This document shows, one piece after another, positions 54,900 through 64,000 of a DNA stretch of 64,000 bases. The translations under genes and the position numbers were made by a program. Positions within the stretch are counted from its first letter, which is position 1. Every line of letters begins with the position of its first letter. The DNA is from Malachius bipustulatus (taxonomy: Eukaryota > Arthropoda > Insecta > Coleoptera > Melyridae): the NCBI GenBank assembly GCA_910589415.1, contig OU342633.1:5618858-5682857 (forward strand), read 5' to 3'. The notes below the pieces were generated by a model. The model was given only the letters and a program-made list of their open reading frames with translations, was not told the origin of the DNA and did not search any database.

Positions 54900-56410
54900 C
54901 CTGTCGAGACGCCATATTGTTACTCCTATAAGCTCCACCCAGTGATGCCGTTTTTTAATGTAATATTAGGTGATCATAGCGGCTCCTTTCTTTTCTATCT
55001 CTATGTTAGATACCCATTTGGCATAAATCGAAACATCCATGTCGCGTGATGAACTTTAAAGTCTAATGAATAATGCAGATTTCAATAATTGGATTAGCTG
55101 ATCTCGTGATTCTCGTGTTTCTAGGGTTAACGAAAGGTCGTCAACTAAGAGCCAAATCGTCTACATAAAGACCAGTATTTAGAGTACGAGAAGCAGCAAG
55201 GAATTGATCCAGACCTTTAAGGGCTAGCTGATCCAAACACCTAATCGCGAGATAGGGACTGCTTGAAATCCCGTTTGTGACAGTGTTTAATGCACTGTAG
55301 GTATCAATAGAATCCTCAGGAGAAAATCTCCAGCGAATTGTCGATACATCATATCACACGTGAATACAAAATTAAGAAAATGAAAGCTTAACAATATAAT
55401 TTATATTGATATAATCGAGATATCGGCTTGGAGCTTCCTCCCAGTGAGTAAACAAGCGTTTAATGAATTGTCATTTTCTTTCAGGCTTTCTGGATTTTTG
55501 TTCATCTTGATTTTCAAATTGATCTTTGTAAATGTAAATTCAGGTTCTTTCTTATTGTAATACTTTTCTGTGAATACAATCAACGTAGCGACAGTCAGTT
55601 CTCGATCTTCGTCAAACTCAATTCTTCAACGGGTTGGATCATTTTGATTTATAATTGCTTGCCTATCTATTGAACTGCGTATGAAGGGCCTTATCTAGAA
55701 GGGTGAATCTAACTAATATTTTAGTCCTTGCCAGGGAGATCAATTACCAGACCCCGGCCAGGGATCTCTACAACTATAGGCGGGTAGCATTCTCAACAGG
55801 ACTTCGTTACCTTCCGTGCAAACGGCTAAACTGACAAGACCCATTCCCACGGTTAACTTAAAAACCTAGATTTCAGTGGTAATGCCTCAGTTTATAATGA
55901 TTCGCGCGAAGGTCTCCTTGTGAAAGAGAGTTCATTAGATTTGGTGACAGTTGACGAGACGATGGATCTACGCTTTTCAGAAACCATGGTTGATTCTTTT
56001 TATATTTGGAGCTGGGATCGAGTTTTTTCGGTCGGGCTCTTATCCTCGAGAGTATCAGGTTGAGCGCGGCACTGTTCCCAATAACAAAACGCAACGTAGA
56101 CTCCAGGAGTTCCTAAAACTAGACGATCACGATCACAAAGGGTAAGTAATCTTGGCCATTTTGTTTGAAATATTTGCAATAAGAGCAGGATAACCAATTA
56201 TTTAAACATCCAAGATTTACGGGAGGGATAACCTCAAATTCAAAGCTCGACTTCTGGGTGGGAACTCAACATGACCTTCATGACAGACCAGTTGACATTT
56301 CAAACGTCAAAGAGGTTCTTCTTTTTAATTAATATCTTGCTGGAATCCGTATCTTCTCTAACACAACTATAACTTATAACAATAATCCCAAATCTAAATA
56401 ATCAGCTGTT
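54900..56410. other. Intron of host gene 2, no gene
   Basis: Short frames only. 55640-56150 has a few more GC-rich blocks without recognisable coding. Nothing else supported. Confidence 0.45.
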
Positions 56411-56416
56411 CTCTTA

Positions 56417-56613
56417 TTTAAATACAGAGTGTCTGCTTCAGGCTGGCCACCGGCTATATCTCGGAAAATAATGGGTCTAGAACATCAAAATAAACAATTT
56501 CCAGACATGAGTGATCACGAGAAATTCAATGAAAATATTTTCAAGATGGCCGCACTTCCGGAAATACCGGAAGTTGACACCTACTTCGTTATTTTAACGG
56601 GAACGCCCTGTAA
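56417..56613 (-). repeat. Dispersed repeat with CTTCCGGAAATACCGGAAG core
   Basis: ACAGAGTGTC left edge, AACGCCCTGT right edge, TTTTCAAGATGGCCGCACTTCC then CGGAAGTTGAC inside. Reverse-complement relative of 14133-14290. Edges look like a short TIR, about 197 bp. Confidence 0.7.
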
Positions 56614-56755
56614 ATTGTTATATTTTTCAATTGTCTGAAGAAATCGAACACAGGTGGTTTTCACCACATGGTCTGTCATGTAGGCGAGTATTTTCCCTAG
56701 GCTGGTGATGAAACTATAATAGCGTGATCTAAAATTACAGCAGTTTTCCACTTAC

Positions 56756-56904
56756 CAGTTTTAATGACCACTGCAGTAGTACTAGTTGAGGATTCAAAAA
56801 AAGCGTGGAAGAATATCACAGTCGGATTTGAGAAATTTAAATTTGATTTTAATAACAACTTATCATTGCCCACTTGTAAAACTTGCGGCTGCAACGGATT
56901 TACT
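56756..56904 (-). CDS. Host gene 2, exon with the oxyanion strand
   Basis: Acceptor CATTTTAG, donor CTG/GTAAGT. VNPLQPQVLQVGNDKLL, then NPTVIFFHAFFESSTSTT. The HG of the usual xxIHGF motif reads HAF here, so the oxyanion-hole Gly is replaced by Ala. Confidence 0.75.
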
Positions 56905-56958
56905 CTAAAATGTAAATAATTATTTATGGTTTTCTAATATACAATTTATTTTTCTCAC

Positions 56959-57070
56959 CTGGTGTAAAGCTCATATTCTATATCTCTGAGAGGATCTATA
57001 TTGTGGCACTTGTCTTTCTTTATTGGATAGAGTTGAATGAATGCGTCGTCTATACTGACGCCTGGTGGAC
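56959..57070 (-). CDS. Host gene 2, first visible exon
   Basis: Acceptor CTATTATAG, donor CAG/GTGAGA. GPPGVSIDDAFIQLYPIKKD, then KCHNIDPLRDIEYELYTR: the N-terminal lead-in of the lipase domain (the ..F.LYT. strand is conserved in the family). The upstream exon was not found between 57.1 and 57.6 kb. Confidence 0.75.
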
Positions 57071-57666
57071 CTATAATAGATATAAATAAAAATATTGAAT
57101 ATTGATCAATGATGACTATTTATTTTTCGCTTATCAATAATTATTGTCAGCCAATAATAACTACTTTTCAAATTTTCCATAAAATACCCTTTTTTTTGGT
57201 TCCGATTTGTTTGTTTCAAAGGCGCTATATTTCCATGTCGTGTGTCGTGTCAAATAAGTAATTTCATTATCATTATACCATGTAATTATTATGTTTTTCT
57301 TGAACCACTTATTTTGATTACAAAATATTTGAGCTTTTTTGGAATTTAGATTCTAATTTTAATTTGCCACTATTACAATAAAAGACAATAAAATAAAAAA
57401 TGGGTACTAAAAGTTGTTCGTCTGGAAGGACATCCAATGCATACCACACTCGACCAACCTATCCTCACCCCTAGGGGTGGAGGGCATCAACTTTGCAAAA
57501 TTTTAAGTCAGAACCCACGTTTTTTATTGCATATTCGGATTTTGCAGGTGGAAACACGTAGGCAATTGTTGCCCCCTCCCCCCTCCCACCTCATGCAGGT
57601 GGCGCAAAAAAGGGATAATTTCCCTAAAAAAGCCAGTAAAGAGAGGAGGGATGCCAACTAGCCAAT

Positions 57667-57921
57667 GTGACTTCACTTCTCGTCCACACGTTGTGTAGAA
57701 AAAATCACACGAGGTCCCAGTCGATTGCGGCTTTTAAGAAACAAGAGGCATCAACATCTGTTCAGCCCGAAACATCGGTGCTCTGGAGATCTGAATTACC
57801 CAAATTCGATTTCAAGGAGAATTCTTTCATTATGGAGAGTTCATTAAAGATGAAACTAAGAAGAGTCAAGACAAAAGAAGGAAGGTACATCCAGTCCGCA
57901 CTCTTGATTTCCATAAAATAG
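57667..57921 (+). pseudogene. Repetitive protein family, N-terminal piece
   Basis: Reads LLVHTLCRKNHTRSQSIAAF, KFDFKENSFIMESSLKMKL then a stop at 57919-57921. By position and strand it is the front of the broken frame at 58310-59476; a small TIR element lies between. I know the later motifs of this family from many animal genomes as a multi-copy, probably transposon-derived protein without a named function; this front part is weakly conserved. It lies upstream of, and antisense to, the first visible lipase exon. Confidence 0.4.
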
Positions 57922-57935
57922 GTATGCATATCGCT

Positions 57936-58309
57936 CACCGGCTGCAATAGTGGCACAACTCAAAAATCCTTAAAATCGCACTAACTGTTGCCTCAAATGT
58001 TAAATTTAATACTCTTCCTTGCAACAAGACTGGCACAAAATTAGGTATCATAGATTTCCCGATATGGCGAATTTTTCACTAAAGCATTACAACAATTTGT
58101 GCTTCTAAGTCGGACCAATAAATATTTTCAGTATGCCACTGACTTTGTAGGAAGATGTCTTGTTGTGTACGTACAATAGTGACACATTTTATTTGTGCCG
58201 GTATAGTACGAGTTTTATTATTTGATAAAAATTTATTTATTTATAAATCTTTAAAGTCAAATATCTCCAATATTACTATTTTTGAGTTGTGCCACTATTG
58301 CAGCCGGTG
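57936..58309. mobile_element. Small TIR element, 374 bp
   Basis: CACCGGCTGCAATAGTGGCA and TGCCACTATTGCAGCCGGTG are perfect inverted ends, extended by CAACTCAAAAAT / ATTTTTGAGTTG, 32 bases in all. No clear target duplication and no coding frame. Confidence 0.9.
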
Positions 58310-59476
58310 AGATGTCTGCAGCCTCCGTAAGGAACTGGGGTGAAGAAGTGATCCTTCGCCTTTGCGGCGTAAATGACCTCGTTGCAGAAGATGCAGTTTA
58401 TCACAATGATTGTCGTTTGAAATTTATCAAACCCTTATTTGCTCATGAGAAAACAGGAAGTTCCTCATCCGAGTACGTAACAAAAGCTATGGATGATATT
58501 TATGCCTTCATTGATAATAGTACAGAATGCCAGTCTCACAGACTTAAATTCTCGATGCAATTAGGTACTGGGGAGAAACCTGTATGGAAAGCTGTAAAAG
58601 CACATCTTCAAGCCAAGTATGGGTCTCCATAAATGGGATGCGGAAGCAAACTCTCTGTTGGAGTTTCGGGCACTGCCATCATGACAACTGTTAGGGCTTA
58701 GGGCGATGGAGTAATTCTCCGAACCCATCTAACAGGCTAGTAATTGCACTTTATGTGCTTTATACTCATTGACCTGCAATTCACTCTTTTATTAATTAAT
58801 CGTTGAGTATACTTGCCTTCTGTCTTCTTCTTCTTTAAGTATGGGTCTCGTCTGATAGTTTGTGAGGGTTCTAACAGATTCTATGTTCGAGTGCTGTGTT
58901 TTATGGATTCCGGCAAACAAATTCTTCGCGATGTTTGGTAGGCAGAAAAAAAGAACAAGGAAAGTGACGAAAGATTCAGGATTGTGCAACAAGCTGTGGA
59001 AATCATTAGGAATGTATTCAGAATAAAGTTTGCAATCACAAATAATACCCCAAACCGATGACTTCTTTAAAGATTCAGAAGATCTCCAAAAATCCTTACT
59101 AATTTTTCTCGAGAGTTTGATGATGAAAAAAACGAAGAGGGTCCAAGAAACCAAGAGAAAGTGTGCTACGGTCGCCCATGTCATAACCTCAGTAATCAGA
59201 CCCCGTACTTTTACTTCTTCAGTATTGAGTGCCCTTTCGCTTTTCCTCCACAGGAAATACGGCTCAAGACGATTAATTGATCTCTTAGCAAACATGGGGT
59301 TTTGCGCATCATATCACGAAGCAAAAAGGTTGGATATGTCTGATCTTCTGACCGTTTCCCTACAGGGGTCCGATGGTGAAGATGATAGAGAAAACGGTGA
59401 TGAAAACGGAGACGAGGAACTAGGTCCTTCCCACCCCAAGAAAGCAAGAAATTCACTGAATGGTGTTCATTGTTAA
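58310..59476 (+). pseudogene. Repetitive protein family, main body, broken
   Basis: 58310-58632 reads NWGEEVILRLCGVNDLVAED, AVYHNDCRLKFIKPL; the AxYHxxCxxxF motif may bind metal. A 209-bp insertion follows (58628-58836). Then RLIVCEGS, QILRDVW, a stop, EKKNKESDERFRIVQQAVEI, and after a frameshift the frame 59030-59476: DDFFKDSEDLQKSLLIFLES, CATVAHVITSVIRPRTF, KYGSRRLIDLLANMGFCAS, then an acidic end and stop. The KYGS..LID.L...GFC.SY signature recurs in a multi-copy animal protein family that I believe is transposon-derived; function unknown. The minus-strand frame at 58792-59295 is a shadow. Confidence 0.6.
58628..58836 (+). mobile_element. Short retroposon (SINE-like), 13-bp target duplication
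   Basis: AAGTATGGGTCTC stands at 58615-58627 and 58837-58849. The 209-bp insert ends in CTTCTTCTTCTTT. Without it the frame reads straight through KYGS-RLIV. I could not find convincing A and B boxes, so the promoter type is open. Confidence 0.8.
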
Positions 59477-59479
59477 TTG

Positions 59480-60943
59480 TTATTTTCACTTTTCTATGTC
59501 AATATGATATTCGTGTTGCATATTCACTTAATGGTTGTGTTTTGTAAAACTATCTAAATGTCTTATAGAGACTTATATACGCACAAAACATGGTCATAGC
59601 AAAATATGTTCCCATTAAAATGGTGTAGATCTTTTTTAATTTAGTTTGAGGAACCTTGATGGTCAGCGGGCCTACAAGTATATCTTCTAAAATGATTTTC
59701 TGTGCTATTTAGACGTCCACCATTTTTTTTGGGTGCATCGTTGAATATTTATTCGGTCAAAAAGAATAAAAAATGGAAGGCAAAATTTTTTTGCCAAATT
59801 TTTTTCCAAAAAAAGAACGGATATCTCGATATACAAAATATCGAAAAAATATATCGGTAGGACGCATAGTTTCTGAGATATAAGCAAAAAACCACAAAAT
59901 GAGACTTTGAAACCGCCCCCCCCCAACACCCAGGCTCAAGTGCTACGGACGGGGACTTTTGATATGTTTACCTCCTAGCTAGTCCAAACAAAGTTACGAA
60001 GTCAAAAATTGTGTTCCAAGCATTTCCCTCTATATACCTGTTCGTTGACTGGCCTACAATTAATAACAAATCCATTTAATCATCTTAAACTGATAAAACG
60101 AAACGTAGATAAGGAGTGGAGCTGCATTAAATTGTATTGCGGTGTGGCCGGCTTGTGACAAAATTCTATACACGATACCATGTAAGGGAATATCCTCAGC
60201 CGGGAAAATAATAGACATAGATATGAACAATACCAATAAGCCATCCTCAAATCATGCAAATGATGCAAAATCAACTACTTACAAGCAGAGCAAACATAAT
60301 TATAACTATCAAACGAAACAAGTACCGCTATATACACAACAGTTTCACCTTTCATCACATGCATGCTGAGGAAGCCGCAGTTGATAACAATCCAAGCCAA
60401 CATAGGTCGAAATTAACAGCAGCTTCCCAAGATTACAATTATTACTCCCCAATTATTACAATAACAAATGAAAAATAACAATACTTTTAATAATATAAAC
60501 AATAAAATATACGTAACAAACGCAATAAATGATAAAATTTAATAAAAAAAGGATAATAACTAAAACACAAATAAACGTTAATTTTTTTTTATTAAAATTA
60601 AAAACTTTTATAAACGCCATTTTACGACCAATTTTATGGTACCTATTGATTATAGTTTTTTAAAAGTATTTTTAAGTGTTTTACATGTTTTTATATTTTA
60701 CGAGTGAATCGGCCCCGAAACGTTTCTGTTATTATAAAAATCTTTTTAAAAATAATACTTTTATCCAAGAACCTAAACCCTAATAACTTAGAAGACAAAA
60801 ATTTCATAAGTATTAACTTTATATAAGTAATATGCAACAAATTCTCTGAAGTGGTGTTTCTCGCACAGAGTTGTCTTTATTAAGAGAGAATTAATCGACA
60901 TATCGAGATTTCGATTCGCGGTTGACGCGTCTCTAGAGACAGT
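59480..60943. other. AT-rich stretch, no supported gene
   Basis: A plus-strand frame at 60142-60369 (Asn/Gln/Lys-rich, NKPSSNHANDAKSTTYKQ) is low-complexity and not credible alone. 59700-59940 has an old repeat look (ATATCTCGATATACAAAATATCG palindromic). Nothing else. Confidence 0.4.
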
Positions 60944-60956
60944 GCCGCTAGAAAGT

Positions 60957-62700
60957 AGTAGTAGTAGTAGTAGTAGTATGGTGGGTTGGGGTGGTGCACC
61001 CCAAGCGACTAGGCCATCGAGGGCCCTTTTCGCCGTACCCTAACCATGGTGAAACTCCTACTCGAACCTCCTCGACTTTTTAATAAAGGCCAGAAGGTTG
61101 TTGTATGAGAGGAGTTTTCATTTCTTCCTCTTGTAGCTCCTCAGACCCAAAAATGTTGAGCCTGAGGCTGCTATATACTTCGCATACGCCTATATAATGG
61201 TAGGAGTCCTCGTCATCTATTCCGCATTTAGGGCAGACCGGGTCCCGAGTGACCCACATCACTTGTAGGTGTCTGTTCAGACTGCTGTGACCGGTAAGAA
61301 CCCCGACTAGTAGTGTAAGTTCTTTCCGGTTCATTCTGGACATGCTGGTCCATCTGTTTCCGATCGGACCGGCCAGAAACAGCCTGGCCTGTCTGCAGCC
61401 TGGTGCTGTTTCCCAGTGGTTCTCTAAACAATTGCGAGTCCATTCTTTTATAGATTCTTTGAGAAGATTTTTGGTCAGACCCAGGACGGGCTCTGGTCCA
61501 CAAAAGGTTTCCCTGGTCCCGAGCTTCGCGTAGTGATCTGCTAGCTCATTGCCTGGTACACCTGAGTGTGCAGGAACCCATATGAGATGCACTGATTTAC
61601 TGTCCGCCAGTCTGTTCAGCGCCTCGGCACACTCCTGGACCAGTGGGGAGCTGGTTCCGTGTGTGCCCAGCGCTTTCACGGCGGCCTGAGCCACTATCTG
61701 TGCATATGTATATCGTCCGTTCCTTTGCTTCTGTTATCTGCTCCAATCTAGCTGCTTGCAGGATAGCATAAATCTCCGCCTGGAAGACGGTTGTGGTAGA
61801 CCCAAGAGGAAAGGATCTTCCCAGTTTCCGTCCAGCCAGGTAGAGTCCCGCTCCTATGTAGCCCTTTTTGTTCTTGGAGCCGTCTGTGAAACAAACTAGT
61901 CCTCATCCCGGTTCGAAGGCTACCTCTCTTTTTTCTCACTTTTCCTTTTCTGGAATTTGCAGGGTAAATTTCCTATTTTCTCTGTTGTTCCTTGTTTTTG
62001 AGGTAGCCATAAGGCTTGAGATTGGTATCTCCATCTCAGCAACATTGGCTATCTCTGAATGTCCTTTGTATCCTCCGCCTTTCCATATTCCCGAATCTCG
62101 CATTATTAGGTGGGCCGCCATGGCCTCCCCTTTTATCCAAATGGGAAGCGGTGGCAGCTCCAGAATGACATTCAGGGCTGCTGACGGGGTGGTTCTCATT
62201 GCATCTGTTATTAACAAACTGGCGAGCCGTTGAAGTTTGGCTAGCCTGTTTGTGACGGTTTTGTTTGTGGTTGTTTTCCACCAGACCACCGAACCATAGC
62301 TGATTCTAGGTCTGATGATGGCCGTGTATAACCAGTGCATTATCTTCGGTTTTAACCCCCACATCTTGCCTATTGTCCCTCTTAGCTGCCATAGAGATGA
62401 GACAGTTTTTGTGACTATTCTGTCAATCTGCGGCCTCCAGGTCAGTTTTTCGTCTAGTATATACCATTCCAAGATATTTGGCCTCCCCACTAAGAGTTAG
62501 GAGTTTGCCGAACAGCTTGGGTGGTTTAAATCCTATTTTTTCCCTTCTCCTTGTGAAGAGGACCATGTCGGTCTTTCCGGGGTTAATGGTCAGCCCGGCC
62601 TCTTCACACCATTTTTCAATTTATTATCTTGCATGCACTCTGCATGCGATCACAGGCCATGCTTAGAAATTGGCCGGTTACTAGAACCAGCCCGTCATCA
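60957..62700 (-). pseudogene. LINE 3' half with 13-bp target duplication
   Basis: From the 5' side (minus strand): RT end with DDGLVLVTGQFLSM, GLTINPGKTDMVLFTRR, YLGM..., frame 61936-62490 (KLTWRPQIDRIVTKTVSSL, IIRPRISYGSVVWW, RLAKLQRLASLLITDAMRT), then a shifted RNase H start (CFTDGSKNKKGYIGAGLYLA, AEIYAILQAA), and frame 61080-61694 (SVHLIWVPAHSGVPGNELAD, LTGHSSLNRHLQVM, CPKCGIDDEDSYHYIGVC). So RT thumb, RNase H and a CCHC knuckle, as in I/LOA/R1-like LINEs. Three frameshifts. The 3' end carries a (CTA)n tail at 60957-60979. GCCGCTAGAAAGT flanks it at 60944-60956 and 62701-62713. A relatively young, 5'-truncated copy. Confidence 0.9.
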
Positions 62701-62713
62701 GCCGCTAGAAAGT

Positions 62714-64000
62714 GACTGATTGACGTTTTCGCAATTGTCATTTCAATGTGGTTAAACATTTAGAAGGATAAATGGCTGTTTGCACACGGATGTCCAAGCC
62801 ATAAAAATAAGAACAAGTAGGAGGATAATAATAATTAATTATTATTATTATTATTTTTTAATTTAAAAAGGAGGAAGCATATCGGTCTCAACTATTAGTA
62901 GAGTGCTAATCTAGCAATAAGTTGTCACCCTGTGGGCCTTTTAGTGTACAAGGCTGAAATTTTCAGGAATCATAGTTTATGGCCTAAATAACTCAAATCC
63001 GAAGTCGTCAAAAAATCGTCCTGTGCAAAAAGGCACTATTCAAAATTTTCGACTTTTTTAACAGGATGTGGTAGTTCATTAGTGCAACTTTGTCGTGCCA
63101 ATTTTTCAAAATGTTATCTGCAATGGTTAAGTTAGGAAAAAATCAAAACCGTTTTAGAAAAGCATTGCGCAAATGGGCCGACCGTAACTTTAAACAGCGA
63201 TATCTCGCTTCGGTTTACGTCAAAAACTGCCTGCTCGGACTACTTTTTTCCACTTAACAACGGCTATCTCAAAAACGAAGCTCTTAATCGAAAATAGCAT
63301 ATCTTTAAAAATTATTCCCTGATCATTTCTGATTCCTACGGTGTCATTTTTATATTTTTATCTTTAATAGGTAATAAACTAGCAATAAATATAAATGTTA
63401 AACGATGCTAAAATGTGAATCGTGACTGCCGCATCAAACAGAGAGAAACGTCGCTCACCCTCCTTCGCGTCTCCTTGCCCCTCACCAAAAATTATTTAAG
63501 GAATTCCTGGATGTGCATGACCAGATATTGCAGTATTATTATTTACACACCTAAACTAAATTTTATCTTCCCTAAGTACCTAGTATGTCCATACAAATTT
63601 TATTGGAAGGCGAAAAGTTTTGAATGTTCTTACACTTTACAATACAATCGTGTCAACTAACCAGATAAAAATGTCGCCTTCTGTGCATCGCTAATAATGT
63701 AAATTTTTAGGGGTGTAATATAACTTTATAGAGCTTTAAAGAGGCTCATAGTTGTTAGCCCCCTACATTTTCGCCTGCAAATACTATAAAATTCATACTG
63801 CAGGTAGGTAGGTACTAATTACTTTTTCTTGGAACTGCTTCTTGGTGCCGTTCTGTTTTCTGTCAATTTTACCGTTTTCATTTTCACAGTCTATCTTGCG
63901 TGAAACGTGTTTAGAAGTGCATGCACCTTCTAGTTAATAAAATATAGCTGGTATGACTTATATTTTTACAGTGGAATAGGCAAATATAAGTCTTCTTTTT
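62714..64000. other. Right end of the window, no gene
   Basis: AT-rich; ATTATT microsatellite at 62830-62855. 62900-63330 has phrases shared with TIR-element interiors (AAACGAAGCTC, CGATATCTCGCTTCGG). The frame at 63415-63660 has no motifs. Confidence 0.45.

Larger units (their letters stand above)
46657..57070 (-). other. Host gene 2: lipase-family gene (pancreatic lipase-like), 5' end not found
   Basis: Minus-strand exons in order: 56959-57070, 56756-56904, 48887-49135, 47449-47673, 46830-46992 and a possible last exon 46657-46723. Borders fit GT/AG and phases agree at every junction. The product belongs to the neutral lipase family related to pancreatic lipase, usually secreted enzymes that cleave ester bonds of tri- or phospholipids. 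The catalytic Ser lies in GLSLGAQ, the Asp in LDPAGP, the His in CSHWRSY, so the triad is complete. The signal peptide exon is missing from my model; the first visible exon needs one base from an upstream exon. The 7.6-kb intron 48887|56756 is packed with transposons. Nothing in the exons suggests decay. Confidence 0.85.

Noticed and set aside
58792..59295. 167-codon minus-strand frame
   Set aside because: It is the shadow of the plus-strand repetitive protein, whose motifs (KYGS..LID, GFCASY) are on the other strand.
60142..60369. Asn/Gln/Lys-rich frame
   Set aside because: Low-complexity text, stop-broken just after, no supporting context.

Overview
This is a stretch of nuclear DNA from an animal, most likely an insect. 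The evidence is split genes with GT/AG introns, low GC, arthropod-type LTR and non-LTR retrotransposons, many short inverted-repeat transposons, and CTACCTAC-type microsatellites (around 21.2-21.5 kb). The order cannot be fixed from sequence alone. Most of the window is transposable-element sequence, much of it nested. Only two host genes are well supported.

Layout. 0-7.84 kb, minus strand: a stack of LTR elements. A Ty3/gypsy element (gag and pol, 125-bp 5' LTR) is cut by a Ty1/copia element (LTR, PBS, gag-pol), which is cut by a second copia element (LTR, PBS, gag start). 8.5-10.6 kb, plus strand: an envelope-type glycoprotein reading frame resembling the captured glycoproteins of Chuviridae. 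It has a stop codon in its signal peptide and a perfect 29-bp palindrome at its 3' end, and is followed by a polypurine tract and a possible 2-kb LTR with tandem repeats. 13-17.7 kb: a LINE remnant, copies of foldback families, and one small transposon inside another.

17.8-35.2 kb, plus strand: host gene 1. I can join ten exons with consensus splice sites into one open frame of 829 codons. It is possibly related to the KIAA0825/DUF4495 family. Its large introns hold LINE fragments, a Harbinger-like insertion, a short hairpin transposon and a decayed gypsy element. 35.3-46.6 kb: foldback elements and three LINE fragments, one of them inside a foldback element.

46.6-57.1 kb, minus strand: host gene 2, a secreted-lipase-family gene (pancreatic lipase-like). 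Its visible exons carry the Ser, Asp and His of the catalytic triad; the 5' exon or exons are not identified. Its 7.6-kb intron holds a 1.5-kb TIR element, a broken BEL/Pao pol, a near-perfect 878-bp foldback element and a P-element-like reading frame. 57.6-59.5 kb, plus strand: a broken reading frame of a repetitive protein family, split by a small TIR element and by a 209-bp retroposon with 13-bp target duplications. 61-62.7 kb, minus strand: a LINE 3' half bounded by 13-bp duplications.

The two host genes show no sign of working together. The main interest is the insertion history: several insertions can be read exactly because the split host frame and the target duplication are both still visible.
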